Positions 17,047-25,608 of a stretch of DNA of 33,236 nt are shown here, one piece after another. Below the pieces are notes generated by a model that made no database searches, was not told the origin of the DNA, and saw only the letters and a list, made by a program, of their open reading frames with translations. The stretch is from NCBI GenBank assembly GCA_944368975.1, contig CALVXI010000011.1, positions 1-33,236 on the forward strand. The letters run 5' to 3'. Source of the stretch: an uncultured Bacilli bacterium (lineage in GTDB: Bacteria; Bacillota_I; Bacilli_A; RFN20; CAG-826). How positions within the stretch are numbered: position 1 is the first letter of the stretch; each line of letters opens with the position of its first letter. A program made the position numbers and the translations under genes.

Positions 17047-18138
17047 TTAATAAGTAACTCTTCTTTTACTTAACCATAATTGAAGGAAAGTAAAAACAAG
17101 AATAATAGCAAATAAGATAACAGCTGCCGCAGCTGCTCTTGATGTATGAATATTTAGATTATCGTAAATATAATAAACCATTGTGTACATATTATAGGTA
17201 CCTGGGCTAGTTCCTGGATTATTGAATAAACCAACAACTGCAGTATATTCTTTAAAAGCACCAATAAATGAAGTAACCATTAAATATAAGATTTGAGGAC
17301 TTAAAGCTGGAACGGTAATTTTTGTTAATACCTTCCATTGAGGTGCAGCATCAATTTTAGCAGCTTGATAATATTGTTTATCAACATTTTGTAATCCGCT
17401 TAATAAAATAAGTATCTTAAATGGTAAACTTGACCAAACTATGTAAATACATAATGGAATCATCGCTACCCAGCGGTCAGCATTATAAATCCATATGGTA
17501 TCACTATTGAAAATATAATTAACTAAACCATTAGTATCAAATAAAACACTAAATACCATACCTACAGCAATTGCGTTAGTAACATAAGGCAAGAAGAATA
17601 TTGTTTGATAAATTTTTTGGAACCATTTTAACTTATTTAATAAAACTGAAATAAGTAAAGCAATAACAATTGATAAAGGCACTGTAACAAAAACAATTAT
17701 AAATGTGTTTGGTATAGCATACCTTACAAGATTCGTTTCATAAACATCCGTACCCGGTATCGGTTTTAGCCCTAAAACAATAGCAAAATTATCAAAAGTA
17801 AAACCATCACTTGCACCAGTAACATTGGAATAATTTTCCATGAATGAAATAGCAATAGTATTAATTAATGGATAAATTAAGAATACAGCCATTAAAATTA
17901 ATACAGGTGCTAAGTATAACCAAGCCTTCCAGTTATTAGATTGTTCTTGATCTAAAACACCACCAACTTGGTAGTTTTTATTTACTTTTTTACGAGAAAC
18001 GATATTAACAGTAATATTTTCTTTTTCATTTAAACCTTCGTTTAACTCACCATAGGTTGAGTCAGTAAAAGTTGATTTAGAAAATTCTTCATTTACTATT
18101 GTTGAATCGTTTTTCTTGTTAAATAACTTGAAATTCAT
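17047..18138 (-). CDS. ABC permease, MalF/UgpA type
   Basis: A 363-residue inner-membrane permease subunit. Residues 1-70 form an unusually long charged cytoplasmic tail; helices begin at about 73 (W-L-Y-L-A-P-V-L-I-L). The EAA loop (about 256-280, Q-A-A-K-I-D-A-A-P through V-P-A-L-S) is intact. I chose the ATG at 18138. An in-frame TTG at 18150, next to the ATPase stop codon, is the alternative and would add four residues. Neither start has a convincing ribosome site, which suggests coupling to the ATPase gene, 14 nt upstream. It pairs with the MalG-like product. Confidence 0.9.
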   Translation of the reverse strand: MNFKLFNKKNDSTIVNEEFSKSTFTDSTYGELNEGLNEKENITVNIVSRKKVNKNYQVGGVLDQEQSNNWKAWLYLAPVLILMAVFLIYPLINTIAISFMENYSNVTGASDGFTFDNFAIVLGLKPIPGTDVYETNLVRYAIPNTFIIVFVTVPLSIVIALLISVLLNKLKWFQKIYQTIFFLPYVTNAIAVGMVFSVLFDTNGLVNYIFNSDTIWIYNADRWVAMIPLCIYIVWSSLPFKILILLSGLQNVDKQYYQAAKIDAAPQWKVLTKITVPALSPQILYLMVTSFIGAFKEYTAVVGLFNNPGTSPGTYNMYTMVYYIYDNLNIHTSRAAAAAVILFAIILVFTFLQLWLSKRRVTY

Positions 18139-18152
18139 AATAACTACCAATC

Positions 18153-20048
18153 TTATTTAATGTAGATTCTTTCTTGAGTTACTTTGTCGAAAATAAATAA
18201 TTTATTTGGCTTAACTCCTAAAGTAACTTCTCCAGATACATTAGCATTTTCGTTTGTAATTATTGCTCTAAATTTTTCTTCTAATGAATGATCATTTTTA
18301 GCGATAATTGAAATATCTCTTCCTAAAATTTGAACTTGCTCAACTTTTGTTTCTAATCCATATCCTTTAGAATCTTTATTAAAAGTAAATCCTTCAGGAC
18401 GTATTGCAACAAATACTTCTTGATTTACAACTCCTTTAGCGCTTCCAATCTTTGATTCCCCAATATAAATTTCTTCATTTTTAACTTCGCCATTAAAAAC
18501 ATTGATTTGTGGAGTTCCTAAGAATTGTGCAACGAATAAATTTTTAGGATTATCATAAACATTTTGTGGAGTATCAATTTGTTGTTCAACACCTTGTTTC
18601 ATAACTAAAATTTCATCGCTGATACTCATTGCTTCTTCTTGGTCGTGAGTAACGAAAACTGTTGTAATACCAGTTTCTTTTTGAATTCTTCTAATTTCTT
18701 CACGTGTTTGAAGTCTTAATCTAGCATCTAAGTTACTTAAAGGTTCATCGAGAAGTAAAACTTTAGGCTTTTTAACTAAAGCTCTAGCAATAGCAACACG
18801 TTGTTGTTGTCCACCACTAAGTTGAGATGGTTTTCTTTGTAAATATTCCTCAATTTGAACAAGTTTAGCTACATCATAAACAATATCTCTTCTTTCGATA
18901 GCATTTAATCTACGATAACTAACACTAGGTGTAACTTTTGATTCTATTTCTTTTAAAGATAATGATGATGTAATTGATTCTTTGATTTCTTCTAAAATTT
19001 TAGTTGTAACTTTTTTAAGTCTAAAGAAAACTTCAGTAGAGCCATGATTATCATAAACATTCAATTCTTGAAAATATTGCCCATGAGAAGAAATAGCCTT
19101 TTTAGCCATTTTTGTAAATTCTTTTGTTTCAACTTTACTAATTTTATAAGATAAATCAGATGCTTTAACTAATTCTTTAATTTCAGCAATTGAATTAATC
19201 AATGTAGCGTAATTTGTTTTAAAATCAACTAAAGCGTGAACTACATCATTGGAGACATAAGAACTTATTAATTTAACTTTAAACCCTTTAGAAGTCATAT
19301 ATTTTTTAAGTTCTTTACTTAATTCATCAGTTAAATCAGAGGTTAAAGTAATGTTATAAAAGCCAATACATATCTTTTCTTCATCTTTTACATCAAAAGA
19401 GTATTTTAAAACAGCATCAAATAAAGCTTCGCTTGATTGGACTTTTTGTACATCTATTGTTTCAGGAGTAATTATTTTATCAAAGTTTAAAGAAAATAAT
19501 TCATTATTCTTTTCACTAATATTAACTAATTCAATAACTAAATTTAATTTATTTTCATTAACAGTTTGTTGAATTTTACATTGTTTATTAGGAATACCAA
19601 TTTTATTAACTAAAGTTTTAATTGATTTAATAATTCCTTCTAGATAATCATCTTCTTTAAGAGTATAAGTGATCGTATAGGTGAATGTATAAAAAGTAAC
19701 AAGGGGAACTTCAACTTTTAAATTAGTTAAAGGAAATTCGACATTTTTATAAATTGTCATATGAGGATATAATGCGTAGTTTTGGAAAACTAAACCGATT
19801 CCTCTTTTTTCAGGTGATAAATTTGTAACTTCTTCTTCACCAAACCACACTTCTCCAGACGTTGGAATTTGTAAACCCGAAATCATATAAAGAGTTGTTG
19901 ATTTTCCACAACCACTAGGACCAAGAAGGCCAACAAGTTTGCCATCAGGTACTGTCATATTAAGATCACTAACAGCGACAGTATCTTTAATGTGTTTTTT
20001 TGGATTTCCTGGGAAAATTTTTGTTAATCCTTTAAGTTTAATTTCCAT
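18153..20048 (-). CDS. UgpC/MsmX-type ABC ATPase with ~270-residue insertion
   Basis: A 631-residue cytoplasmic ATPase; ordinary members are about 360-380. Walker [10 protein letters not shown] (43-51), Q-loop FQNYALYPH (Gln89), signature LSGGQQQ (410-416), Walker B LLLDEP (431-436) and H-loop VTHDQ (His468) are all intact, and a MalK-type regulatory OB domain follows (~510-631). Between P-L-T-N-L-K (~111) and E-R-R-D-I-V (~385), inside the helical subdomain where MalK has only a short loop, lies a ~270-residue insertion with repeated alternating beta and alpha segments. As I recall, the long UgpC-like ATPases of human mycoplasmas (MG187, MPN134, about 585 residues) are also enlarged, and sit by a nuclease gene. 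An AAGGAG site lies in the last codons of the upstream gene, whose stop is 4 nt away. Confidence 0.92.
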   Translation of the reverse strand: MEIKLKGLTKIFPGNPKKHIKDTVAVSDLNMTVPDGKLVGLLGPSGCGKSTTLYMISGLQIPTSGEVWFGEEEVTNLSPEKRGIGLVFQNYALYPHMTIYKNVEFPLTNLKVEVPLVTFYTFTYTITYTLKEDDYLEGIIKSIKTLVNKIGIPNKQCKIQQTVNENKLNLVIELVNISEKNNELFSLNFDKIITPETIDVQKVQSSEALFDAVLKYSFDVKDEEKICIGFYNITLTSDLTDELSKELKKYMTSKGFKVKLISSYVSNDVVHALVDFKTNYATLINSIAEIKELVKASDLSYKISKVETKEFTKMAKKAISSHGQYFQELNVYDNHGSTEVFFRLKKVTTKILEEIKESITSSLSLKEIESKVTPSVSYRRLNAIERRDIVYDVAKLVQIEEYLQRKPSQLSGGQQQRVAIARALVKKPKVLLLDEPLSNLDARLRLQTREEIRRIQKETGITTVFVTHDQEEAMSISDEILVMKQGVEQQIDTPQNVYDNPKNLFVAQFLGTPQINVFNGEVKNEEIYIGESKIGSAKGVVNQEVFVAIRPEGFTFNKDSKGYGLETKVEQVQILGRDISIIAKNDHSLEEKFRAIITNENANVSGEVTLGVKPNKLFIFDKVTQERIYIK

Positions 20049-20052
20049 GAGT

Positions 20053-21624
20053 TTACTCCTTTTTCTCTTTAGCTGATGTAATTAATAAGGTTCCATCATC
20101 TATTCTGTTTTGATTTAATTTAAGTTTTTCTATTCTATTCTTATCAATAATGTTTTTAATTTGGATTGCAAAATATCTTATAAAGTAACCACCAAAAATA
20201 ATGGTACTAACAGCGAACACAATAATAATTGCATCGAATGGATTAAAAACAGGTAAGCTATTAGCAAATAATGTTGCTCTAAAAGATATTGAAAGTATTG
20301 TTAATAAGGCTGAACCACAAAGAATATATCCTAATACATTATTAGTCCAGTATGGTTTTGTTCTCATCTTTTTAAATTCATCATTTTTATTTTTGTTTTT
20401 CAAATAGAAATAAACAAATGTTGAAATAGCAAAATAAACAATGGTAAATCCTAAAGTTGTAAATCCCATAACATAATTAAGATTAACAAAATAAACATTA
20501 TCTACACTTTCTTTAATTACTTCGCCATTATAAACTAAATCAACTAAAGCAACATCGGTATTACCAAATCTAGCACTATATTGACTTGAGGTAACACCTT
20601 TATGACTCTCACTATCAAATATATCAACGTAAACATAATAGTTATAAATATTTATATTTACGATATCTTTAGGATTGAAGCCTTCGAATGTTAATATAAT
20701 TGAATTACCTGAAGTTACATCTATTGTTCCAGGGGAAGATTCAACAATAAGAGGTTCTATTTGGTCTTTTAAGTAAATATAAAACAAAGTTTGATAATTT
20801 AAACTAAGTCTAGTTCTTACCCAGCTTAAACCTTGTAAAATTCTATCTTCATTTTGACCATAGACTCTTCTAGTGCTTGTACTTAATTTTTCATAATTCT
20901 CATTTGTCATATTTGTTTTAACATCAATAATAATGGAATTATAACCGTTATATGTGGTACTTCCTGCATATTCAAGTTCTAGAAAATGATCCAAAGTATA
21001 ATCTCTAAAAGCCGTTGGCATCGTAGGTGTAGAGCAATAAACTTTTAAGGTTCCATCACCATTTCTTTCAGGTTCAAATTGATTAGTTTCACTATTCATT
21101 ATTCCTTTAAAGTAATTTGTAACTAAAAAAGAATCAGTGACAACTTTTTCTCCAGGATTTAAAGGTATATCAACTGTATTTGTAACAGTATCCTGATTTA
21201 AAGCTCCTAAACCATCATAGTAGCCATTAGCTGAACTACGATTAAATGGACTGATTCTTTGCTCTTTTTTACCATCTGGCGTTTCGACATAATAGACTAA
21301 TGAAGCGTTAACTACATCCTCATCACTTGTTCCATAGCCTAAATAATAACTTAGCTGCGGATCACTTGCTGCTGCTTCTTCAGTAAACCCAGATTGGACT
21401 GTTACTGAAGCCATTAAGTCAGTAGACATAATTGAACGAATTGAAACACTTAATTCATCACTAACAACACCAAAATCATTACTTTCCGCACTTTCATTAT
21501 CACTAGCTTTTTTAACTAAAACAGTTTTACTAACTGTTTCAAAATTTGAAGTGCTACCTATAAAAGATGACACTCCTGCCACCATGATTATTGTGGACAT
21601 TAATAAAGTTCGCATTAGTTTCAT
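20053..21624 (-). CDS. Unrecognised membrane protein with large ectodomain, head of the ABC operon
   Basis: A 523-residue protein. An N-terminal hydrophobic signal or anchor (about 3-22) is followed by a ~370-residue extracellular region rich in beta-strands, Ser, Thr and Tyr, then three membrane helices (about 393-418, 433-455 and 465-488) and a basic tail. No family is recognised. It is the first gene of a tightly packed operon and its last codons contain the ribosome site of the ABC ATPase, so it is probably an accessory part of the importer, perhaps a surface receptor or docking subunit. I chose the ATG at 21624. An earlier in-frame ATG at 21660 overlaps the promoter (TATAAT 7 nt before 21624), which points to a leaderless mRNA. 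Confidence 0.7.
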   Translation of the reverse strand: MKLMRTLLMSTIIMVAGVSSFIGSTSNFETVSKTVLVKKASDNESAESNDFGVVSDELSVSIRSIMSTDLMASVTVQSGFTEEAAASDPQLSYYLGYGTSDEDVVNASLVYYVETPDGKKEQRISPFNRSSANGYYDGLGALNQDTVTNTVDIPLNPGEKVVTDSFLVTNYFKGIMNSETNQFEPERNGDGTLKVYCSTPTMPTAFRDYTLDHFLELEYAGSTTYNGYNSIIIDVKTNMTNENYEKLSTSTRRVYGQNEDRILQGLSWVRTRLSLNYQTLFYIYLKDQIEPLIVESSPGTIDVTSGNSIILTFEGFNPKDIVNINIYNYYVYVDIFDSESHKGVTSSQYSARFGNTDVALVDLVYNGEVIKESVDNVYFVNLNYVMGFTTLGFTIVYFAISTFVYFYLKNKNKNDEFKKMRTKPYWTNNVLGYILCGSALLTILSISFRATLFANSLPVFNPFDAIIIVFAVSTIIFGGYFIRYFAIQIKNIIDKNRIEKLKLNQNRIDDGTLLITSAKEKKE

Positions 21625-21631
21625 ATACAAG

Positions 21632-21660
21632 ATTATAATATAGATTGTTTTGGTTAACAA
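21632..21660 (-). promoter_or_regulatory. Promoter of the ABC/nuclease operon
   Basis: On the minus strand, TTGTTA (21655-21660) and a perfect TATAAT (21632-21637) are 17 bp apart. The -10 ends 7 nt before the ATG at 21624, so the transcript should start at the start codon. No ribosome site is present. Confidence 0.7.
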
Positions 21661-21682
21661 CTTTATTTTTATAAAATAAAGT
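21660..21682 (-). terminator. AT-rich hairpin before the operon promoter
   Basis: A perfect 10-bp stem (21660-21669 with 21673-21682) with a 3-nt loop sits between the RDD gene stop (21708) and the -35 box. It lacks a following U-run, so it could be a weak terminator or an operator. Confidence 0.35.
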
Positions 21683-21707
21683 AAGTTAGAATCATGAAAA
21701 AATAGGC

Positions 21708-22730
21708 TTATTTACGCTTATATTTAAGCGTATCTAAATCATATTTGCTCTCTTTTTGAACCCCTGTAGCTTCGTCAATGTTTAAATAAATTTTTGCACC
21801 TTCTGTATCGATCTCTTCAATACCTAACATATAGTCATGAAATGTTTGTTTTTTCTTACTAAAGGCCATCATAGTAAAGGAAATAATTAACGGCACACAA
21901 ACGGTTCCAACACTAATAATAATTTCAAGAAATTGGATTCCAAAACGTGCTAAATATCTTAAAAATGAAACATTTAAAACATTTTTATCAACAAGACCCA
22001 AGTTAAAAACTAAGCGACCAAGAGTCTTTCTCCCTCTATAAAAAATTAATGGAAAAACAAGATAAATTATGATTACGCCAAGTAATAAACTGATTGGAAT
22101 TTCTAAAAAAAATAGGAGATATGCTTGGTTTTTTTGAATATTTAAGACATTTGGAACAGAATTTATAAAATAGGCTTGGGCATAATTATCAAGAAAAGGT
22201 TCATAAATATTTTCGTTATAATATCTTGAAGGGATAGAAATATTTGGATTTTGAATGATTATATCGTTATCTTTAATAAAATAAGGTTCACCATTATATG
22301 TCGAACCAGGATTTAATCTAAATTCATCATATTGTTTTTGAATTTCATTAGCTTTTTCTTCATCGAAACTTTCAATATAAATAATGAACTCATCAATTGC
22401 ATGTTCATAAGCAATTTTCTTAGCGCCAGGTGTTGTATCGGATAGCTTATTATAATAGGAAACAATGTCAATATATAAGCCTCTATCATCAACTAAAAAT
22501 ATTGAAGAATCTTTCTTTTTTTCATTGAGCTCATTAAGTTCCTCAATATAAGAAGGTTGCATTTTAACAATCTCATTAACGCCTATAAAAAAGGCAGTTG
22601 ATAATAAAATACATAAGATGGCATCAAAAAATATTGCAGAAACTCTTTTCCAAAATTTTGGACGATAATAATGAATTTCTTCAACTTTTGGTGTTTCTTC
22701 TTTCTCTAATACCTCTAAATTATTAGCCAT
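21708..22730 (-). CDS. RDD-family membrane protein with long external loop
   Basis: A 340-residue membrane protein. The RDD hallmark opens the first helix (K-R-V-S-A-I-F-F-D-A-I-L, about residues 28-39), with G-R-K-T-L-G-R-L after the second helix block and K-K-Q-T-F-H-D-Y near the C-terminus. A ~140-residue polar region between the first two helices, probably outside the cell, is much longer than in ordinary RDD proteins. RDD proteins have been linked to transport or sodium/proton exchange, but most are uncharacterised. Its ATG overlaps the stop of the preceding RDD gene by one base (TAATG), so the two are translationally coupled and probably form a heteromer. It precedes the ABC/nuclease operon in the same direction. 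Confidence 0.8.
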   Translation of the reverse strand: MANNLEVLEKEETPKVEEIHYYRPKFWKRVSAIFFDAILCILLSTAFFIGVNEIVKMQPSYIEELNELNEKKKDSSIFLVDDRGLYIDIVSYYNKLSDTTPGAKKIAYEHAIDEFIIYIESFDEEKANEIQKQYDEFRLNPGSTYNGEPYFIKDNDIIIQNPNISIPSRYYNENIYEPFLDNYAQAYFINSVPNVLNIQKNQAYLLFFLEIPISLLLGVIIIYLVFPLIFYRGRKTLGRLVFNLGLVDKNVLNVSFLRYLARFGIQFLEIIISVGTVCVPLIISFTMMAFSKKKQTFHDYMLGIEEIDTEGAKIYLNIDEATGVQKESKYDLDTLKYKRK

Positions 22731-23839
22731 TAGAAATCTAACCCCTTTATTTTATAATATTCATCCATAGTTTCTGTATCAACGACGATTGAATGAGTTC
22801 CAAATTCTTTAATAGTTCTACCAAATTGATTAATAAATAAAAATAACATCTCGATAATTATAAATAAAATTCCTATAATAGAAACTGAAACTAGTTCATT
22901 TAAAGTAAAAAGCCTGCTAAAACCAAGTGAAATTACTGGAATTAAAAATAATATAGCAGTCGAATTTAATATATTAAATAAACCTGTAACGGTAATAAAT
23001 CTCTTTTTTAAGTAATGATAATTAGTTATATCAATATGCTCAACTTTTAAGATCATTTCCCCAATTGTTCTTCCTTTAAAATTTAATAATGGAATTAAAA
23101 TAAAAAAGATAGCACTGGTAATTATAAAAACTATTAAAGAAGTAATTTTAATAGCAACTTCATAAGTATTAGCTTCATTATCTATCAAGGTAGAATATTC
23201 ATTAAATGAAATTGAATTAGTATCGGAAGTATCAATTAAGTCATTTTCAATAATATCACTAAGCATCACTCTATATAAAACTAAAAATAAATTATTTTGA
23301 ATTTCAGTATATAAAGCGTTTCCATCAGCGCTTATTTCGTTTGTAGGATCATATTTTGGGTATATTAAATCAATAGTTTCTTCATTAAATGAATATGTTC
23401 CAATACTAGTAAATTCATTAAAATCAAAATAAGATTCCCCATATTGTTTATAATAATTATTAACAACGTTAATGTTTTCTCCTTTTATATTCACATAATA
23501 GTTATAAAAAGGATCGTTATTTATTAAATCTTCTTTTAAAACATAAGCTTTTATAAACTCTTCACTTGTATAAGTTAGATCTTCTTCGAACGTTTTATCG
23601 CTATTATGAGATTTTAATAAATTATTATTTTTTAAGATAGTATCTCTACCTTCATAATATGTATTAACTCTTTCCATTAGTTCAGGATAGTTTATTGAAA
23701 CATTCATTATGGGTGATCCAACCATTTCAAAAAGAAAAACTGCACTAATAAAAAATATTAAAATATCACTTAAAAAAACTAAAATTCTTCTCCCTTTTTT
23801 AGCTGGATATATATCAAAAGTCTTTTTTTCTTCGTTCAT
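22730..23839 (-). CDS. Divergent RDD-like membrane protein
   Basis: A 369-residue membrane protein. The N-terminal helix resembles RDD with changes (K-G-R-R-I-L-V-F-L-S-D-I), the middle has F-K-G-R-T-I-G-E-M-I-L, and the end has R-T-I-K-E-F-G-T-H-S-I-V-V in place of the usual Q-T-L-H-D. As in its partner, a ~190-residue polar region separates the first two helices. The gene has no ribosome site: TATAAT lies 8 nt before the ATG, another leaderless start. Its stop overlaps the next start (TAATG). The RDD assignment rests on pattern and pairing, so it is less certain than for the neighbour. Confidence 0.72.
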   Translation of the reverse strand: MNEEKKTFDIYPAKKGRRILVFLSDILIFFISAVFLFEMVGSPIMNVSINYPELMERVNTYYEGRDTILKNNNLLKSHNSDKTFEEDLTYTSEEFIKAYVLKEDLINNDPFYNYYVNIKGENINVVNNYYKQYGESYFDFNEFTSIGTYSFNEETIDLIYPKYDPTNEISADGNALYTEIQNNLFLVLYRVMLSDIIENDLIDTSDTNSISFNEYSTLIDNEANTYEVAIKITSLIVFIITSAIFFILIPLLNFKGRTIGEMILKVEHIDITNYHYLKKRFITVTGLFNILNSTAILFLIPVISLGFSRLFTLNELVSVSIIGILFIIIEMLFLFINQFGRTIKEFGTHSIVVDTETMDEYYKIKGLDF

Positions 23840-23847
23840 ATTAAAAA

Positions 23848-23853
23848 ATTATA
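23848..23853 (-). promoter_or_regulatory. -10 box of the RDD gene pair
   Basis: A perfect TATAAT on the minus strand is 8 nt from the ATG at 23839, with no ribosome site between. The -35 is poor: ATGTAA at the 17-bp position, or TTGATG at 20 bp. Confidence 0.5.
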
Positions 23854-23887
23854 ATGTAAAACTTAGAAAATTACATCAATTAAGAAT

Positions 23888-23910
23888 GTTTAGTTATTAT
23901 TTAACTAAAC
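23888..23910. promoter_or_regulatory. 9-bp inverted repeat upstream of the RDD pair
   Basis: GTTTAGTTA (23888-23896) and its exact complement (23902-23910) are separated by 5 bp. It lies about 35-60 bp upstream of the -10 of the RDD genes and on the far side of the terminator from the HAD gene. It could be an operator; no U-run makes it a good terminator. Confidence 0.4.
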
Positions 23911-23932
23911 ATTAGTTAATTATTTAATTAAA

Positions 23933-23968
23933 AATGTCCTAGACATTTTTAATTTTGTCTAGGACATT
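23933..23968 (-). terminator. Terminator of the TetR-alkyltransferase-HAD operon
   Basis: A perfect 12-bp stem (23933-23944 with 23957-23968) has a 12-nt loop and a short T-run after it on the minus strand. It lies 40 bp after the stop of the HAD gene. Confidence 0.75.
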
Positions 23969-24007
23969 AATTATGTCCATGATGGCCTATTGTTTAATTT
24001 TTATAAG

Positions 24008-24652
24008 TTATTTAACGAAATTTAATATTTCATTAAAATGTCTTATATGGATACATTCAATTTTATTTATATCTTCTTCTTTAGCATAACCATAAGTACA
24101 AAAGCACATATCCATATGTGCATTAATACTTGTTAAATAATCTGTATAACTATCTCCTACATATAGTCCATACAAAGGATTTAAATTATTTTCAGTTAGT
24201 ATTTTATTTAATAAAGTAACATCTGGTTTTGGAGGATAAGCTTCATCTTGTCCTTGAATAACTAAAAAATCTATATCATTGAGTTTCTCTTTAATTAATT
24301 TTTGAAGAATGTGATTAGGCTTATTACTATAAATAATTAATTTAATTCCTCTATTATTTAATCTTCTCAAAGTTTCTCTTACATTAGGATAAGGTTCACT
24401 AGTATATTGACTTTCTTCATAAATCTTTAAAAATTCATGATACTCTTCTTCTAATTTATCATTAAATTCCTGCTTTTTAACTAATGAAAGAAATAATTTT
24501 CTAGCTCCATTTCCAATAAATCTTTTTACTTCATTATTAGTATATTTAAAAGGATAGTTATATTTATTTAAAAAAATATTACTAGCAACAGTAAGCCCTT
24601 TAAGTGTATCAATTAATGTCCCATCTAAATCTAAAACTACAAATTTTTTCAT
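24008..24652 (-). CDS. HAD-family phosphatase (phosphoglycolate phosphatase-like)
   Basis: A 214-residue cytoplasmic HAD hydrolase. Motif I is DLDGT (Asp8 nucleophile, Asp10 acid/base), motif II is I-Y-S-N-K-P, and motifs III and IV are P-K-P-D and V-G-D-S-Y-T-D. A helical cap lies between about 15 and 80 as in the Gph/PgmB branch. The exact substrate (phosphoglycolate, pyrophosphate or sugar phosphate) cannot be read from sequence. GAGG is 9 nt before the ATG and the upstream alkyltransferase-like gene ends 4 nt away, so it is the last gene of the TetR operon. Confidence 0.88.
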   Translation of the reverse strand: MKKFVVLDLDGTLIDTLKGLTVASNIFLNKYNYPFKYTNNEVKRFIGNGARKLFLSLVKKQEFNDKLEEEYHEFLKIYEESQYTSEPYPNVRETLRRLNNRGIKLIIYSNKPNHILQKLIKEKLNDIDFLVIQGQDEAYPPKPDVTLLNKILTENNLNPLYGLYVGDSYTDYLTSINAHMDMCFCTYGYAKEEDINKIECIHIRHFNEILNFVK

Positions 24653-24656
24653 CTTA

Positions 24657-24974
24657 TTAATCCTCTTTATTAAACCTAAATAAATATTTCTTTAAATCAA
24701 CTTTATTATTTATAACTTCAATACCTTCAAGCCTTAATAATCTTTCTTGTTCAGTAATTCCACCAAATTTATAATTACTTGATAATTTTCCTTTAGAGCT
24801 TACTACCTTATAACAAGGGTATTTAAATTTTTCGACATTTGTATGAAGTAAATTACCAATTGCTCGAACTAAGCCTTTATTTCCACACTTAATAGCTAAT
24901 TCCTTATAAGTTACAACTTTCCCTTTTGGAATTAATGTTAATAAATTAAATATATATTCTTTATTTAGCTTCAT
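24657..24974 (-). CDS. O6-alkylguanine alkyltransferase-like protein (MGMT family)
   Basis: A 105-residue protein covering only the DNA-binding/active-site domain of the Ogt/MGMT family (P-K-G-K-V-V-T-Y-K-E-L-A, about 16-27; V-R-A-I-G with the helix-turn-helix Arg37). The active-site stretch is P-C-Y-K-V-V, so the acceptor Cys54 is kept, but the usual His next to it is Tyr55. Stand-alone alkyltransferase-like (ATL) proteins usually have Trp in place of Cys, so this one is intermediate: it may repair slowly, or bind lesions. The start overlaps the TetR coding end by 14 bp, suggesting coupling. Confidence 0.85.
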   Translation of the reverse strand: MKLNKEYIFNLLTLIPKGKVVTYKELAIKCGNKGLVRAIGNLLHTNVEKFKYPCYKVVSSKGKLSSNYKFGGITEQERLLRLEGIEVINNKVDLKKYLFRFNKED

Positions 24975-25503
24975 AACCAGTAAATGTTAAAAGATACTCA
25001 CTAAGTTGTTTACTACTTATATCACAATTATTATTAATCCAACTTTTAAGAACACTAAAACATCCTTCCATTTTAAAAATAACTGCATATTGTTTCATTT
25101 TAGGATCTGTATAAGTAAAAATATTATCATTATTAATAACATCAACAATATCTGGTTTTTTAAATAGTTTAGTTGCAAATTCAGGGTCGATATTATTATT
25201 TAAAAGTAACTTAGTAAAACTAAAATTATCTTTAATTAAATCTAATATTTTAATAAGTCGTTTATTAAGAGATATTTTTTGTCCATAGCTTTTAAGACAT
25301 TCTCCTATTTCTTCCATAAATTTATCTTCCATATACATTAATAAATCAAATTGAGAATTAAAATGCTTATAAAATGTACTTCGATTAATTCCAGCGACAT
25401 CACATAACTCTTTAATTGATATATCATAAATTGTTTTTTCTTGAAGAAGTTTAAGTAATGCCTCTTCTAATAATTGTATTGTTAAACGTATCCTTTGATT
25501 CAT
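24961..25503 (-). CDS. TetR/AcrR-family transcriptional regulator
   Basis: A 180-residue regulator. The N-terminal TetR helix-turn-helix is clear (I-S-I-K-E-L-C-D-V-A-G-I-N-R-S-T-F-Y-K-H-F, about 28-48). The rest is the variable helical ligand domain. AGGAAA is 7 nt before the ATG. The promoter upstream carries a 22-bp palindrome overlapping the -35, so it probably controls its own operon. The ABC exporter at 26350 starts in the opposite direction about 850 bp away and might also be a target. Ligand unknown. Confidence 0.88.
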   Translation of the reverse strand: MNQRIRLTIQLLEEALLKLLQEKTIYDISIKELCDVAGINRSTFYKHFNSQFDLLMYMEDKFMEEIGECLKSYGQKISLNKRLIKILDLIKDNFSFTKLLLNNNIDPEFATKLFKKPDIVDVINNDNIFTYTDPKMKQYAVIFKMEGCFSVLKSWINNNCDISSKQLSEYLLTFTGYEAK

Positions 25504-25528
25504 AGAAATTTCCTAATCTTTAAACACA

Positions 25529-25558
25529 ATTATAATCGATGCATTGCTATAAAATCAA
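25529..25558 (-). promoter_or_regulatory. Promoter of the TetR operon
   Basis: On the minus strand, TTGATT (25553-25558) and TATAAT (25529-25534) are 18 bp apart, about 25 bp upstream of the TetR start codon. Confidence 0.7.
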
Positions 25559-25578
25559 TAAATCTCAATAGATTTATT
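25557..25578. promoter_or_regulatory. 22-bp palindrome, likely TetR operator
   Basis: AATAAATCT and its exact inverse complement are separated by 4 bp. It overlaps the -35 box of the TetR promoter by 2 bp, the classic place for an autorepressor site. Confidence 0.6.
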
Positions 25579-25608
25579 TCCACTATCTTATAATCATGTA
25601 TAGCAAAC

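Noticed and set aside
13100..20048. Maltose or glycerol-phosphate importer annotation
   Set aside because: The subunits belong to that superfamily, but there is no sugar enzyme nearby and nuclease genes are tightly linked, so a sugar name would be misleading.
21625..21660. Upstream ATG at 21660 as the start of the ectodomain protein
   Set aside because: This stretch contains the -35 and -10 boxes, and the 12 extra residues disturb a normal signal sequence.
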